A stretch of 64,000 bases of DNA from the NCBI GenBank assembly GCA_010015745.1, contig ML978155.1, forward strand, positions 186,001-250,000, in the 5' to 3' direction. Positions 1 to 10,137 of the stretch are shown piece after piece. Position 1 is the stretch's first letter. Each line of letters starts with the position of its first letter. The stretch comes from Setomelanomma holmii. Lineage: Eukaryota; Ascomycota; Dothideomycetes; Pleosporales; Phaeosphaeriaceae. Under the pieces are notes generated by a model that was given only the letters and a program-made list of their open reading frames with translations, searched no databases and had not been told where the DNA came from. The translations under genes and the position numbers were made by a program.

Positions 1-540
1 TCCTTCCCTTTTCCAAAGCAGCACGCCACATTTGAATCTCGCGGACCTTCGGGCCAAAAGCCGTCCACCGGATTTCGAAACGTCGAGGAACGCGTCCCAA
101 GCGGATCAGCATGGGGCACACCGCCTTCCTCTTCCCATGACAGTTTTCTCTACGAACAGCCCGAAGACTTCAAGTACCCGCACTTCAAATCGTCACAATA
201 CCGCCGCTCGCCTCCTGGCTACTCCACAAACCGCCCTAAGCCTGCGCAAGAACGCAGGCTTTCTGCTAACCACGTACCCCGACCCAGCACTCCTCCGCTC
301 GATCCCTACGCCTCCCTAGGCTTCACCTCTCACAATGTCACGGATGCTAAGATCAAGAAAGTGTACCGTAAGCTAGCATTGCAGTATCATCCGGATAAAC
401 TGGGGCATCTTAGCGAGGAGGAGAAAAAGGCTGCGTCGGCTAAGTTTACGGAGATTGCCAATGCGTATGAGATTCTGGGTGACGCGGACAATCGGAAGAA
501 GTATTATGAGTTTGGGGTTCTACCTGAGGTAGGTCAGTAG
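1..540 (+). CDS. J-domain (DnaJ-like) protein, C-terminal part
   Basis: Open in frame from the first base to TAG at 538-540, so the N-terminus lies outside the window. The visible 179 residues start with a disordered Ser/Pro/Tyr-rich stretch. A J domain follows from about residue 102, beginning DPYASLGF, with basic helix II (KVYRKLALQY), the HPD tripeptide at 388-396, and a helix III/IV segment ending in DNRKKYYEFG. HPD is the element that stimulates the ATPase of Hsp70, so a co-chaperone role is expected. The protein stops almost directly after the J domain, unlike canonical DnaJ with its G/F and zinc-finger regions, so it is a type III (J-domain only) protein. Compartment and partner cannot be read from this fragment. 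Confidence 0.85.
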   Translation, partial: SFPFPKQHATFESRGPSGQKPSTGFRNVEERVPSGSAWGTPPSSSHDSFLYEQPEDFKYPHFKSSQYRRSPPGYSTNRPKPAQERRLSANHVPRPSTPPLDPYASLGFTSHNVTDAKIKKVYRKLALQYHPDKLGHLSEEEKKAASAKFTEIANAYEILGDADNRKKYYEFGVLPEVGQ

Positions 541-834
541 GTTTTTGCATTAGTCAGAGTGTAGCAGGGTAGAGGTCGGTATTAGACCGAGAAATTATAG
601 ATTTTGTCCACTTGTATTGAAGTTCTGGTGAGTGATACACTATTTCCGAGCTGCTTCTCATGTATAGACTGTCCAAGCTCAATAACAGTTGAGATGATAA
701 TCGCTAGTGTAATGTAGTGTCCTCCTGCAAGTTTGATCGGGATCCCAAGTCTCCAAGATCTCTCAGGTACTTTTTCAGACTTGGCCGTTCGGCGGTTGAG
801 ACTGCTCAAGTAAATGCTCGTGAGTTTCAGGCCA
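541..834. other. intergenic spacer between convergent genes
   Basis: About 290 bases between the end of the J-domain gene and the end of the protease gene on the other strand. It should hold both 3' ends. I see no gene in it. Confidence 0.5.
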
Positions 835-2881
835 TCAAGGCGTGGACACTGGTAATTCGACCTTCAAAAGACCTGGGATCGTGCTTTTTGGTTGGGCGGT
901 GACGGTTGCGGAGCCACTCGCTACACCGCTCGCGGCAATGCTTATGGCCTTTACAAAAGCGTTGATGTCATTGCCGTTATAACCAATGGGCGGACCGGAA
1001 TTAAGCTGTCCTCCCAGTCCTACACCGTAGCAATGTACACCAATCGCTTTGAAAGAACCATCCTTGGGATCGATCTGAAGGATTAGTCCTCCAGAATTGC
1101 CTGCGAGTGGTCAGCTAAAGATCTGCTGTGAGACGTTCACGAACCTCGGAAGGTGTCGAGCGGGTAACAAATCATTGAGCCATCTTGTGTGATGTTGTAT
1201 GTGACGCCCGCCTCGCTCGAGAACATTCTAAACCCTTTGCGCTGGTCCCCGAAGCCCAACAAGTCTCCAGGGTATCCGACGACCTGTAGATGGATATTGG
1301 CGCCCGTTAAAGCTGGTTTGTTGTAGAAAATGGGCACGTAGTCTTTGAAAGGCGCCCTCAGCTTGATCGCCGCAAAATCGTACCGCTTTTTCATAACGCC
1401 ATAGTAGCCCCAATGCACAGCAGTACAGTGACCGAACTGCTTCTCTACGATTGGGTCTGCCAAATCGCCATGTACGCCGAGCTGCACCAATACCTCGCAG
1501 GTATACCTCTTGAAGTACTGTCCGTCCACCTCATACGTCCCATAAAGATTATGTCCGGCTGTTACTACAGTAGAGGCATCGATCAGCCAGCCAGTTCCAT
1601 GGCCAAGTAATGGGCCCTGAGATGTTGCGGAAGTTATTCTCAACTTGCATATTCCTGCATGCTCACCGGATTCTTGTTACCCATTTGGTCAAGGATAAGA
1701 ACATGACCGAAGCTTACCTCTAAAACGACCACCAGGACTTACTTCAGCCTTTGGAACTTGCTGCCTGGGGTGGTGTCCTAGCACAGTCTCAAAGGGTATA
1801 GTCGACGCATGCAAGTTAAAACTAGAATCCGAAAACACAGTCTCCGGGGTCGTCGTCATGATAGCATTCTGAGGTGTTGATGCTGAGAATTCCCAATACG
1901 CTACTACCGCGCGCTGATTGAAGTCTAATCCTGGAAGGAGTTTGGCTTCGGGAACTTGGCTGATTAAGCCCGAGATACTTTCCATCGCAGTCTCGGCTTT
2001 GTCGATCAGATCTTGCGCTTCATTGCTGTCTTCCCACTCTCTCATCCTTGACACACCCGGCAAAGGGCAGAATTGTACCCGCTGGGCAGCTTCATAGAGA
2101 TCGTTGATCAGCTCTCCTTCGATAGCTGTCAATGGAGGCTGTTCGATACCCTCATCAGACTGTGCCTAAGCTCTGAGTATCAGCAGACTATTGAATACGA
2201 AAGGTGTCAGGTGTCTTACACGCTGCCAGGGAAGTTTGAAAACTGTCAGGCGGGAGACACAACTCCAGAACGCATCGAAGATAAATCGATCCCAAGACTG
2301 GTCAACTCGACGGGTGACATCGTTAAGTCGCTGGGAAGCGTCCCTCAGGCGATCTATATGTTTCTCCAGCTGATCGAATTTTGCATCATCTAGAAGGTCG
2401 CGTAGTTGTGAAAGAGTTGCCTCGCTGGACCAACCCCGAAGCTCCATACCTTTACTTCCACTTGTGCCCGCGATGGCTGCCATCTTGCTATGCTCTCGTG
2501 AAAGACTGCTCGTCAAGGCAGTCAAGCGAAGTGCCGTTGTGGAGTTTCTCTTAACAGCTTCCTGTAATAGTACAGGTGTGTGTTGCTGACAACCCAGTAT
2601 AGGACCAGAAGTGACCCAACAGTGATCAGGATAGGGAATATGCGTTCGAGTACACGAGCCTCCATCTCAAAGATGGACAATAAGTCAGCTTCTCGAGCGT
2701 CCTCAGAGAGATTTTCGAATCGGTCGTGCTCGTACAGCCACAGGCCGGCGAGCGAAAGGCCGACAAAAAGTAGTGTTGTGATTGAGATCTTGCCATGACT
2801 TGAGTACGACGTATCTTTTAGAACATTGGACGATGGGGTGGACATGGCTGTAGACAGACGAATAGAAACACTTGTAGTCAT
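835..2881 (-). CDS. membrane-anchored trypsin/V8-like serine protease
   Basis: Five exons joined by hand: 2881-2556, 2505-2220, 2165 (or 2159)-1718, 1654-1145, 1100-835. The introns are 50, 54 (or 60), 63 and 44 nt with good donors and branch sites, and the phases agree throughout, giving 611 (or 609) residues. Two hydrophobic helices lie at about 32-50 and 81-98. A charged helical linker rich in LRDLLDD/LEKHIDRLRD-type heptads follows, then a Pro/Thr region. The C-terminal third is a chymotrypsin-fold protease: GTGWLID...VTAGHN (His about 388), YDFAAIKL (Asp about 446) and RGNSGG (Ser about 526), a complete triad that is only visible after the last intron is removed. The catalytic part resembles glutamyl-endopeptidase/V8-type secreted proteases; here it has no signal peptide and sits behind two membrane helices. 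Substrate unknown. Confidence 0.8.
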
Positions 2882-4506
2882 CTTTTGTTGTCGTGTGAAT
2901 TTTGTGATATCCGAGGCTGTGCTAAAGGCGTGTCCGTTGAGGAAAGCCCTAAGCAGAACGACCGTCTTGAGATACTTATAAATCGACAGTGGCAGAGAAT
3001 CATTGCCTGCAGTGTCTCGGTAATTGGGAGAATAGAACTCGGCTTCCTTAGCTACAGAATATGAGACGCTGATATGCAGAGTTCCAGTCAGGCTGAAGAA
3101 TAAGCAATATCTGTATGCAGTGTTGGCCGGTTTAGCAAGGCTGAAGTTTTGACCCTGATGTTTCTACGCATTATTAGTATCGAATAAAAGCCCGAAAATT
3201 ACTGAAATGTACCATCGCAACCACATGAATAGGTTCGTCCTCATTGCAGTCCTATAGACCAAGATAAGCGTCAGGCTGACATTTGCGCGGCGTTCACTTC
3301 TTTGTACGAGCGCCACGACATGCTTACGCGCGCAGCTGAGAGATCGATTGGTGAAAGATTTCTTTTGGATCTCGCAGCTTGAAAGCTCTGCGGCCAGGCT
3401 GCCTTCTTGCCAGTCATCAAGTACGATATATGCCATAGTGCCTCAGCTCTAGCCTTGGGTCCAGTGGGGAGAAACGCAAAGGTGATTGCGAAAGCGCTGC
3501 GATCCTATACTACGCCAAAGCGTTGATATCGCGCGTAAGCTCGCCGCTGCTCAATGCATTTTGTGAGCAGATTGCGAGCTAGACACTGAGCTGGGCGACT
3601 CCCACATCTTTTCTACACAACGTTCAGTTAACGCTTCCGCGGCCACCAATACGCTGCGGAAGTCCATTTCGGAAGGGCCCTTCGCATCCGCATTAGCTTC
3701 ACGTGGCGGAAAGGTCGTTATTGACTGCTGTCTTTGAGGCATGACCAGCCACCACGCGGTCGCATCCGTACTTAGCATATGGATGCCCATGAACTCAAAT
3801 CTCGCGGTGGCATGAGTGCCTTATTGCTGGATTCCGGAGGACCCGCAGCATCCGACAGAGATTTGATCGTTGTCTAATTTGGTGCCCAAGCATCCAGAGC
3901 TGTTCGGAAACCTGTTGACACGTCGAAATTGACCCTGTCGGCGACGAAACCACTGTGCTGGAATGTATAACTATAACGTTAATTTCTCATACATTTCATT
4001 ATTCTCCCCGCCATGGCGTCGGCGAGCAGAAGGCTGAGCTTGTGTGACGCCTCCTAACCAATCCTGGCTATTCCTTACAGAAGCGAATTCGCATCCCTTG
4101 CTCGGCCCTTTGTCAGGTTAATGCGGCGCGGAGCCACGTGTTTCCCGCGCGTCTGCTTTCGGCGAATTGTATGGCTTCCTGCCGCTGGTATGGCGACGGA
4201 CAGGCGGGGTGTGGGTAAGAATCTGGGCCGCGCGCAAGCCGGATTCAGTGGTGGTGATCTGCACGCGGGGGTGCGCTCTGGACCCTCAAGGAGAGCTGAG
4301 GGCTGCGCTGGGCACCTTTAAGATGAGGTCAGTTGTGCGGTGTTGGACTGAAGTCGATACGCGTTGCCACTTGCTCATACTAAGTTCGGCGTTGACCCAT
4401 ATCCCACTCGCGTTTTCCTACTAGCCTAGCAACAACAAATGCGACCTCCTTCCTCACTTTGACGGGGCTTCTGGCGAAGGGATACATAACGGCAATCGAA
4501 CAGTCG
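2882..4506. other. 1.6-kb gap with one doubtful small gene
   Basis: No confidently real gene. A minus-strand reading frame at 3551-3790 and another at 3164-3436 are open but match nothing I recognise. The last 400 bases are probably the promoter and leader of the next plus-strand gene. Confidence 0.4.
3164..3436 (-). CDS. doubtful small ORF, unrecognised
   Basis: Ninety codons from ATG at 3436. The first half (MAYIVLDDWQEGSLAAELSS) has ordinary coding-like composition. A GTAAGC donor about 110 nt in, followed by a GCCTGAC branch and CTATAG acceptor, suggests that the second half of the frame may be intronic. The two phases I tried do not give a long continuation. It could be a small gene, a piece of one, or chance. 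Confidence 0.2.
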   Translation of the reverse strand: MAYIVLDDWQEGSLAAELSSCEIQKKSFTNRSLSCARKHVVALVQRSERRANVSLTLILVYRTAMRTNLFMWLRWYISVIFGLLFDTNNA

Positions 4507-6486
4507 ATGGAAGAAGTGGAGCTGGAACCAGCAACTGCATTCGAGAGGACATTACGACCAGGTATCAGCCAGAGCATTTCAAATTCAACACCAACAAAGC
4601 GTGTTGAACTACCTAGCGACATCAGTGGGGACGTATCATCAAGTGGTGAATCCCGCGACAAGGTCGAAGACACGATCTTGCCAAAATCGCCTCGACCAGC
4701 TCACCTTCGGTTGCTTGAGGATCGCCTGTCAAATAGCACTGTGGACGATTCGCCTTTGCAATCTCGATCGTCTTCACCTGATCGCAGTCCGCCTTCGTCG
4801 GCTACGTCACCGAGCATATACACCGTTGAGAGCTTCACCAGATTTGTTGGTTCTCGCAGGCGACCTTCTATCCTGAGTCGTCTCAGATCATCAATCAGCA
4901 CAGCGTCAACATCAAATCTGCTCACGAAAAGGCCATCGATCGAACCACCCGACTTTCGCACACTTCCTGAACAGCCGGAGAAGCGATTCGTCGACTCAAT
5001 AGGTGTTGTGTGCCCAGGAGTATGCGACAGGCCACAATGTGCTCACCCGTGCGCACATTTTGTCTCGACCTTCCGGATATGTCAGCCCATCGAATACACC
5101 ACAGCGCTAGCCGACCATTGTCTTACCTACTCAGATTATTGTCGGTTACTCTCTGCACTGAAGAACTTCTTGGTAGAGCACTCTGTTGAGATGAAGCTAA
5201 AGAGCTCACAAGAAGCCTTACCATCTGCTCTGGAAAATCCGGCATACTTTATCGGCTCTCATGACAATGTAGCGGCGCGGTCGAACTACAGTGGAAGTAC
5301 ATTCATGGACACAACCGAGCAACTCAGTGAGGCCAGGCGACAGGCAAATGCGCTGAACGAGCTTCTTGCGGAGATTACTTCACATCTGCGCGACCGAGGT
5401 CTTCCAGTAATGGTCTGCATCAGTTCCTTCTCTTTGTTTGCTCCGCATCGTATCTCGGAGGCACACATCCAGATTCTACACGCGCCATTCGCGCCACATA
5501 ACCGATCGAGTTCCGCGACACCAGATGCGCGGTTAGCTCAACGGAATTCGTTCATCGATCCATTCACCTTTGCGATGGAAGAACGAAGAAGTGTGTCGCG
5601 ATCTCGTCCAAAGCTCGAAGAGCGAAGCCTGTCTGAGACAATAACACGAACACAGAGCTCGAAATATCACCACCAAACATCACAGAACCGAGATCGCTCG
5701 ATGCCATGGCCACTGTGGCCAAATGCGATACCATCCCGTAAGCGGCAAGTCATGAACGAAAACGCAGACCGCTATGGTGTCGACCCGTACTTTCGTGCCT
5801 GGATGAGAGCCAACATCAACTCTCGCACACGATCAAGTACTTATGCGAAGTACATGATCGAACATGAAGATGACCCTTCTATCGACAGGAGACTGGAGTA
5901 CACTGATGCTTTCTCACGCGGAGCGTTGGTGTGGAATGTTGTCGCACATGGCTCCAGGGCGTATAAAGACCAATTTCTTAGTAGTGTGAACAGGGCAAAG
6001 TACGAGCACAATCGGAGGCTGGAGTGTCGCAAGACCATCGAACACGGCTCGCGGCTGAGAATTCTGCGATTCGGTTTTCGACATGCCATATATCCTCCTC
6101 ATACCCCAGAGATGGAGGAACTAGGGCTCAGCGGGTCGGCCTACCAGGAGATATTATCGAACATCGCCGACATTCATTGGAGAGCGCAATTTGCCACGAA
6201 GTGTCCAGTGTCGTATTTCCTCTCTTCGTTGAACAAATTTCGGCGAAGAAGTACTGAAGATGCCTTGATGAAAGTAAGCGAATACATCCGAACCCTGAAC
6301 GCATCTCAAAGGCGTGTGGTCTGGACAATCGAGAAGATCCCCGGCGTATATGACCGTGGCCTTGCGAGGGATGGAACAGAATGGGAGATCAGCGCATGGA
6401 ATGGAGAAGACCCTCTCGAGTTGCTAATCCAGTTGGAGAGATGGGGGATTATCGAAAAGCGGTTGAGCCTTGAGGATGATGATTGA
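4507..6486 (+). CDS. large unrecognised fungal protein
   Basis: 659 residues from the first in-frame ATG at 4507 to TGA at 6484. An alternative start is a five-base first exon ATGAG (4323-4327) spliced through a 97-nt intron (GTCAGT...CTACTAG) to 4425, which keeps phase and adds 29 residues (688 in all). The N-terminal 170 residues are Ser/Pro-rich and probably disordered. A Cys/His-containing patch (CPGVCDRPQCAHPCAHF) follows at about residues 168-184. A serine/arginine-rich linker comes next, then a charged, compact C-terminal block of about 230 residues (from NENADRYGVDPYFRAWM) ending in acidic LEDDD. I do not recognise the family, although the C-terminal block looks folded and conserved in style. 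No membrane helix or signal peptide is seen. Confidence 0.75.
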   Translation: MEEVELEPATAFERTLRPGISQSISNSTPTKRVELPSDISGDVSSSGESRDKVEDTILPKSPRPAHLRLLEDRLSNSTVDDSPLQSRSSSPDRSPPSSATSPSIYTVESFTRFVGSRRRPSILSRLRSSISTASTSNLLTKRPSIEPPDFRTLPEQPEKRFVDSIGVVCPGVCDRPQCAHPCAHFVSTFRICQPIEYTTALADHCLTYSDYCRLLSALKNFLVEHSVEMKLKSSQEALPSALENPAYFIGSHDNVAARSNYSGSTFMDTTEQLSEARRQANALNELLAEITSHLRDRGLPVMVCISSFSLFAPHRISEAHIQILHAPFAPHNRSSSATPDARLAQRNSFIDPFTFAMEERRSVSRSRPKLEERSLSETITRTQSSKYHHQTSQNRDRSMPWPLWPNAIPSRKRQVMNENADRYGVDPYFRAWMRANINSRTRSSTYAKYMIEHEDDPSIDRRLEYTDAFSRGALVWNVVAHGSRAYKDQFLSSVNRAKYEHNRRLECRKTIEHGSRLRILRFGFRHAIYPPHTPEMEELGLSGSAYQEILSNIADIHWRAQFATKCPVSYFLSSLNKFRRRSTEDALMKVSEYIRTLNASQRRVVWTIEKIPGVYDRGLARDGTEWEISAWNGEDPLELLIQLERWGIIEKRLSLEDDD

Positions 6487-6509
6487 ACAATTTGGTGCTC
6501 CCACTCGAA

Positions 6510-6761
6510 ATGAGTGACGGACCGGCTGTCTACACCAGGAGCAGCGCTCCGAATGCTGGACTTGGACCTATTGAAATAGTCTTACTAATAATCTTGATAC
6601 CCACACTCATTCAGATGATGAATTCTGTAGCTGTGATGAGGACGCTCCAGTTCGAAGCCGCATTGGGCGCCCTGAGCGAACAGGCCAATCACATCATTGT
6701 ACCCGCCATCGGAATGATCGCGGATATGGGACGCCAAGACCGCGTTCTCCGGACCAAATAG
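6510..6761 (+). CDS. possible small single-pass membrane protein
   Basis: 83 codons starting 24 bases after the stop of the previous gene. One hydrophobic helix (PIEIVLLIILIPTLIQMM) lies at about residues 25-42, then an amphipathic tail. It may instead be 3' UTR of the upstream gene; two genes this close on one strand are uncommon in these fungi. Confidence 0.25.
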   Translation: MSDGPAVYTRSSAPNAGLGPIEIVLLIILIPTLIQMMNSVAVMRTLQFEAALGALSEQANHIIVPAIGMIADMGRQDRVLRTK

Positions 6762-7329
6762 ACAAGGTGTCGTGTATAGTAATCATCAGAATGTGAAAGA
6801 AGTGTGGTTGAGAATTACGTTTCATAAGAGGAAATGGCGTCCAAGCGCCACGGGCACTTTCCGCAATCTGACTAACCAAATCACCACCTCAAACACTGAC
6901 CACTGGGCTTATCTTACCACATCCAACCGTGTATGGATCCTTCTTAACAGCATTGTGGCGCAATGTCCGGCAAAAACTACACAATCGGTCCTCGCTGTAC
7001 ACCCCATACCCAACTCCCGACCCTATTCGGTCCGTATTAAGCCTGCGAAGCGTGTCCAAGCCCCTACATTCGTCCGTCGACGTGCAAGAGGGGCCGATGA
7101 GGCCATATGTGCATTTCTAAGTCTGTAGGCTTCACTGTGTTGCTTAAGCAAGCATCGCGGAACCAATGTGGGGCATGAAAGATGGCATCATATCGCGTGT
7201 GTGGGGTATATAATCAGCTGTGCCCTCAAGATGCTTAGGGTCACACCACATTCAAGCTCCACACCACTTTACATACAGATAGTCATACCTTGTCAAACTG
7301 ACACAAGAGATTCTTAGAAAGTAGCCACA
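6762..7329. other. promoter and leader region of the NmrA-like gene
   Basis: 568 bases without a supported gene. The last 130 bases contain a TATA-like element and a CA-rich leader ending in CCACAATG. Confidence 0.5.
7206..7214 (+). promoter_or_regulatory. TATA-like element
   Basis: GTATATAAT about 115 bases before the ATG at 7330; spacing suits a short fungal leader. Confidence 0.4.
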
Positions 7330-8335
7330 ATGTCTAGCTTCAAGAACGTTCTCATCATCGGAGTAAGTGACACCTCCTGTCCACAGGATCGAGACAACGC
7401 GACTATCCCAAGGCATAGAATGAACTCTTCACCAAAACATACTGACAGCTTTCCAGGCCGGCGGCAACTTGGGCCCTGCAATCCTCGATGCCTTCCTCCA
7501 CAACTCCTCCTTCAACACAACCGTGCTCTCCCGGGAAGGCTCATCATCCACCTTCCCCTCAGGCGTCAAAGTTCTCCGCGCAAACTACGACTCAATCGAC
7601 AGTCTCAAGGCCGCTTTTACAGGCCAAGACGTTGTAGTCTCTCTCGTCGCCGGTTCCGTGCTCGGTGACCAGAACAAGCTCATCGACGCCGCCATCGTCG
7701 CCGGCGTCAAACGTTTCCTTCCCTCAGAATTCGGCTCCAACACCACCGATGCCCGCACCCGCGCCATCGTGCCTGTCTTCGATGCCAAATTCGGCACCGT
7801 CAACTACCTCAAGAGCAAGGAGAGCGAAATCAGCTGGACGAGTGTCGTGACCGGCCCATTCTTCGACTGGGGTCTCAAAGTCGGGTTTTTGGGCTTCAAT
7901 GCAAAGGACAAGGCTGTGACGCTGTACGATAACGGCACAGCGACATTCTCAAGCACAAACCTCCACACAATCGGTCTCGCAGTCGTCAAGGCGCTCGAGA
8001 ACGCTGAAGCGACTAAGAACCAGTATGTCTTCGTATCAGGCTTACAAACGAGTCAGAAACAGATTCTGGAAGTCGCCGAGAAAATTACGGGAGATAAGTG
8101 GACTGTGACAAATGCTACGGCCAAGAACACGATTGAGCAGGGGCGCGCGAAGATCGCCAAGGGGGATTACTCGGGTATTGGGAATTTGATTGTGGGTGCG
8201 ACGTTTGGTACGGACGAGCCGTTGGGCGATTTGAGCCCAGCGGGATTGTGGAATGAGAAGTTGGGACTCAAGGAGATTGATTTGGAGACGTCGGTGAAAG
8301 CGGCGTTTGCGGGTAAGTTGGCGCATGAAGTGTAG
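7330..8335 (+). CDS. NmrA-like / isoflavone-reductase-type NAD(P)-binding protein
   Basis: Two exons, 7330-7362 and 7457-8335, split by a 94-nt intron (GTAAGT...TTTCCAG) in phase 0; 303 residues. The splice falls inside the nucleotide-binding loop: joining the exons gives VLIIG-AGGNLGPAIL, the GxGGNxG Rossmann motif of the atypical short-chain dehydrogenases. Other family marks are VVSLVAGS after strand 4, RFLPSEFGSN, the K of NYLKSKESEISWT, and TGPFFDWGLK. The family includes phenylpropanoid and isoflavone reductases and redox-sensing NmrA regulators. The conserved active-site-like Lys hints at a reductase, but the substrate is unknown. Probably cytosolic. The start is fixed by the Rossmann motif and the CACAATG context. 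Confidence 0.9.
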
Positions 8336-8769
8336 GTTGAAATATAAGACGACACGAGGTCAGCTAGCTACGCACGCATGGATCCTGCGCCATCAGCCAT
8401 CAATCAAGCAAATGAAGAGATATAATCCTGTGCTCAGTCATAGTAATGTAGATCACGTTTGAGTCTAAATACCAGTACTTTTCAGTCACTCGTGCCGGTG
8501 TTCAATGCACTTCCAGCATGGGTATTGGTCATACTCCAACGCACTAAAGTCCTTCAGGACTCGCACTGGTAGTGCTGTAACCGACGGTTCACTTTCACTT
8601 GCCGAATTGAGTCCATTGATAGTCATCTATCTTTCGCGACATAGTTTTGAAGAGTACTCGGCGTCAGATACGTTTACCTGACTACCTGTTGACTATAGGC
8701 CGATACACGTTAACTTACCCGACCAGAAGCCCTGTCCTGGTCATACTGCCGCGAAGTCCCTCAGAAACA
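8336..8769. other. spacer between convergent genes
   Basis: 434 bases between two 3' ends; no gene seen. Confidence 0.5.
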
Positions 8770-9664
8770 TCACCGGCTATATCCATTACCATGTCCTGGG
8801 GAAAAGTAGCCCGGCGGATAGTGACCAGTTGGCGGGTAGTTTGTTGGAAGCTGAGCTGACGGCGGATAGCCTGAGGGAGGATAGCCTGAGGGAGGATAGC
8901 CTGAGGGAGGATAGCCTGAGGGAGGATAATTTGACTGAGGGTACGCTAGTAGATTATAGCCTGGCGTAGGGTATTCGAGATAACCTGGTGGCTTTCGAGG
9001 CACTACATGAATACCACGTGCCGAAGGCAAGTGGGTCGAACTGACCTGTGCAGGACGTATCGGCATGCCATGACGCGGACTCAGTAGTGAATGTAATTAC
9101 AGTGGGTTGACTATAGCCCAGCGAAACATGCAATCGAGCCACGTGTCCAGGGCTTGCCGGTGGCGGTGGGTAGGAGTGATAGCTAGAAGCTACTTGTTGC
9201 GAATAAGCTCCAGTGCTTGAACGTTGATCAGTGCGTGCATGTGACTCGGAGCGTGCATGAGCCATGGTACGTGGACTAGGCGGTTCGCGTTCTTGCTCTG
9301 TGCGTGTGTGACGTCGTTTGACTCTCTCCCTTTGAGGTCGATCGTTATCATCTTCATCGGTCTCGCCCCCCTCCCTTTTACGAGCACTTTGATCGTGTTC
9401 AGCAGCTCGTCTCCGAGCCGCTTTCTCAAAAGGAGTAATGGTCTTCTCAGCCCACTTCTTGAAATCAACACCATCTAGATTTCCGTTATCTTTGTGGTGT
9501 TTTCGAAACTGGGCCATCATGCGCTCTACAAAATTTAACTGTTCGCCATATTCCAAGGCCAGATCCTTGTTGTTGTAGTAATCTTCGAACCATTTGATAG
9601 ACTGCTGTGCAAAGTTCACGCCTGTATCCCAGCGGATTGGTTTTTCGACGACTGATTCTTCCAT
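8770..9664 (-). CDS. unrecognised protein with C-terminal YPPSG repeats
   Basis: Two exons, 9664-9101 and 9045-8770; the 55-nt intron (GTAATT, TACTGAG branch, GCACAG) is in phase 0; 279 residues. The first 80 residues are a compact helical segment (WFEDYYNNKDLALEYG...FVERMMAQFRKHHKD). A strongly charged KR/E-rich region with a possible nuclear signal (RERVKRRHTR) follows, then a Ser/His/Pro tail ending in a run of YPPSG pentapeptides and Pro/Gly/Tyr-rich sequence. The tail resembles low-complexity Pro-Tyr segments of secreted or phase-separating proteins; with no signal peptide, a nuclear or cytosolic role is more likely. No family recognised. Confidence 0.75.
8863..8934. repeat. 15-bp tandem repeat (about 4.8 units) coding YPPSG
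   Basis: The unit GGATAGCCTGAGGGA repeats head to tail without substitutions over roughly 72 bases. The 15-nt period keeps frame, so unit gain or loss would change the protein by whole pentapeptides. Confidence 0.9.
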
Positions 9665-10137
9665 CTTGCGGTCGTGGTGCGATATTGAGATAAAGATAAA
9701 TGGTGTATCTACTCCCGCAGTTTGGAGTATTTATATACTGGATAATGTCAGTTTTGACTGTTGTTGATGAATTTTTTGCAGTATGACTGCATGTAAGGAC
9801 GTCCCGGGAGCTTTGTCACCAATACTTATATACTTGGGAATATCTGGTGGATAGTGGGAATTGATCGCATTTACACAGAAACCCATGCCAAAGGCGCATT
9901 GTACCGAAGTGAAAGATTCTAGAAGCGTGCCGTCCAGCTTTACATTGTTGTCGGTGAAGCATCTGAGAACAATTCAGCACAAAGTGTCATTGATGGATAT
10001 TCACCTGGGATACTATGCCAAAATCCGATTACGGCGGGTCTCTTGCTATTGATTGATGTTGTGACATTGTGCTGTTCTTGTGAAACTCCAGAATTCTAGT
10101 GATATTTCATGCTTTCTGGAACGCCGCGGCAAGGGCT
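9665..10137. other. promoter of the YPPSG gene and 3' end of RMT2
   Basis: 473 bases between two minus-strand genes. A TATATACTGG stretch near 9730 and a second TATATACTTGG near 9830 may serve transcription of the gene to the left. No gene seen. Confidence 0.4.

Noticed and set aside
8863..8934. CRISPR-like array
   Set aside because: Direct tandem repeats without spacers, in frame inside a gene; this is a eukaryotic genome.
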